From NCBI RefSeq assembly GCF_026151205.1, contig NC_087082.1, forward strand, positions 19,988,494 to 20,052,493: a stretch of 64,000 bases of DNA, given 5' to 3'. The notes beneath the pieces are model-generated. The model did no database searches, was not told where the DNA came from, and saw only the letters and a program-made list of their open reading frames with translations. Every line of letters begins with the position of its first letter. Within the stretch, counting starts at the first letter, position 1. The stretch comes from Bolinopsis microptera. Lineage: Eukaryota; Ctenophora; Tentaculata; Lobata; Bolinopsidae. The position numbers were made by a program, and so were the translations under genes. Shown one piece after another: positions 63,350-64,000 of this stretch.

Positions 63350-64000
63350 AACTACATAATTCTAACCAAGTTATTACAACAGAGCACATAATTCTAACCA
63401 AGTTATTACAACAGGGCACATAATTCTAACCAAGTTATTGCAACAGGGCACATAAGTCTAATCAAGTTATTACAACAGGGCACATAACTCTAACCAAGTT
63501 ATTACAACAGGGCACATAACTCTAACCAAGTTATTACAACAGGGCACATAATTCTAACCAAGTTATTACAACAGGGCACATAATTCTAACCAAGTTATTA
63601 CAACAGGGCACATAATTCTAACCAAGTTATTACAACAGGGCACATAATTCTAACCAAGTTATTACAACAGGGCACATAATTCTAACCAAGTTATTACAAC
63701 AGGGCACATAATTCTAACCAAGTTATTACAACAGGGCACATAATTCTAACCAAGTTATTACAACAGGGCACATAATTCTAACCCAGTTATTACAACAGGG
63801 CACATAATTCTAACCAAGTTATTACAACAGGGCACATAATTCTAACCAAGTTATTACAACAGGGCACATAATTCTAACCAAGTTATTACAACAGGGCACA
63901 TAATTCTAACCAAGTTATTACAACAGGGCACATAATTCTAACCAAGTTATTACAACAGGGCACATAATTCTAACCAAGTTATTACAACAGGGCACATAAT
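63350..64000. repeat. 32-bp minisatellite running off the window
   Basis: About 20 near-identical units containing ATTCTAACCAAGTTATTAC and ACAGGGCACATA. Variation increases toward the left end (ATTGC, AAGTCTAATC, AACTC). The last units are uniform. The first unit overlaps the right tip of the hairpin element. Confidence 0.98.

Noticed and set aside
63350-64000. CRISPR-like regular repeats
   Set aside because: The 32-bp units are directly contiguous with no unique spacers, and the genome is animal. It is a minisatellite.

Overview
The window is nuclear DNA of a non-vertebrate animal. It has GT-AG introns, A/T-rich non-coding sequence, abundant microsatellites, several classes of retrotransposon, and a large mosaic receptor of LDL-receptor class A (LDLa) modules fused to a rhodopsin-like seven-helix domain. 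This receptor style (GRL101/relaxin-receptor-like) is known from many invertebrates, so the phylum cannot be fixed from this sequence alone.

Layout. 1-2.1 kb: simple repeats. 2.1-8.7 kb (minus): a ten-exon family B DNA polymerase of the protein-primed/viral type, with all exonuclease and polymerase motifs visible but carrying a 36-bp perfect palindrome and a probable one-base frameshift. 8.86-13.09 kb (minus): a truncated, inactivated copy of the receptor gene. 13.1-17 kb: a hairpin-rich segment with a cloverleaf-like inverted repeat, then a 5'-truncated LINE. 17-22 kb: dispersed repeats only. 22.13-55.72 kb (plus): the intact receptor gene. Its exons can be chained by splice phase: signal peptide, LDLa, LDLa, thrombospondin type 1 (TSP1), a scavenger-receptor-like (SRCR-like) module in two exons, a linker exon, and a 3.6-kb last exon with further LDLa modules and the seven helices. 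Four early junctions are all phase 1, the signature of exon shuffling.

The long introns of this gene hold most of the mobile DNA. A 13.07-kb LTR retroelement (25,076-38,140, minus) has 586-bp LTRs with only two differences seen, a 4-bp target duplication, a tRNA-Ser-like primer site and a polypurine tract. It carries an envelope-glycoprotein-like ORF and a repeat-rich accessory ORF, but almost no pol. A Penelope-like element, a 2.6-kb array with a conserved 15-bp core, a 362-bp foldback, a second LINE and a 1-kb terminal-inverted-repeat element follow.

56-64 kb: a poly-C minisatellite, a two-exon gene for a small two-helix membrane protein, arrays of an octamer (TTACCAGG/TTACCTGG) that recur in an intron, after stop codons and inside a coding region, a G-quadruplex-prone GGGGCC-rich block, a double-MYND zinc-finger gene with the octamer inserted in frame, and a 32-bp minisatellite running off the right edge.

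The items most worth following up are the full receptor architecture with its inverted pseudogene, the env-bearing LTR element with its accessory ORF, the octamer minisatellite that sits between duplicated coding bases in the MYND gene, the cloverleaf structure, and the conserved-core array. All calls come from reading the sequence; no database search was run.
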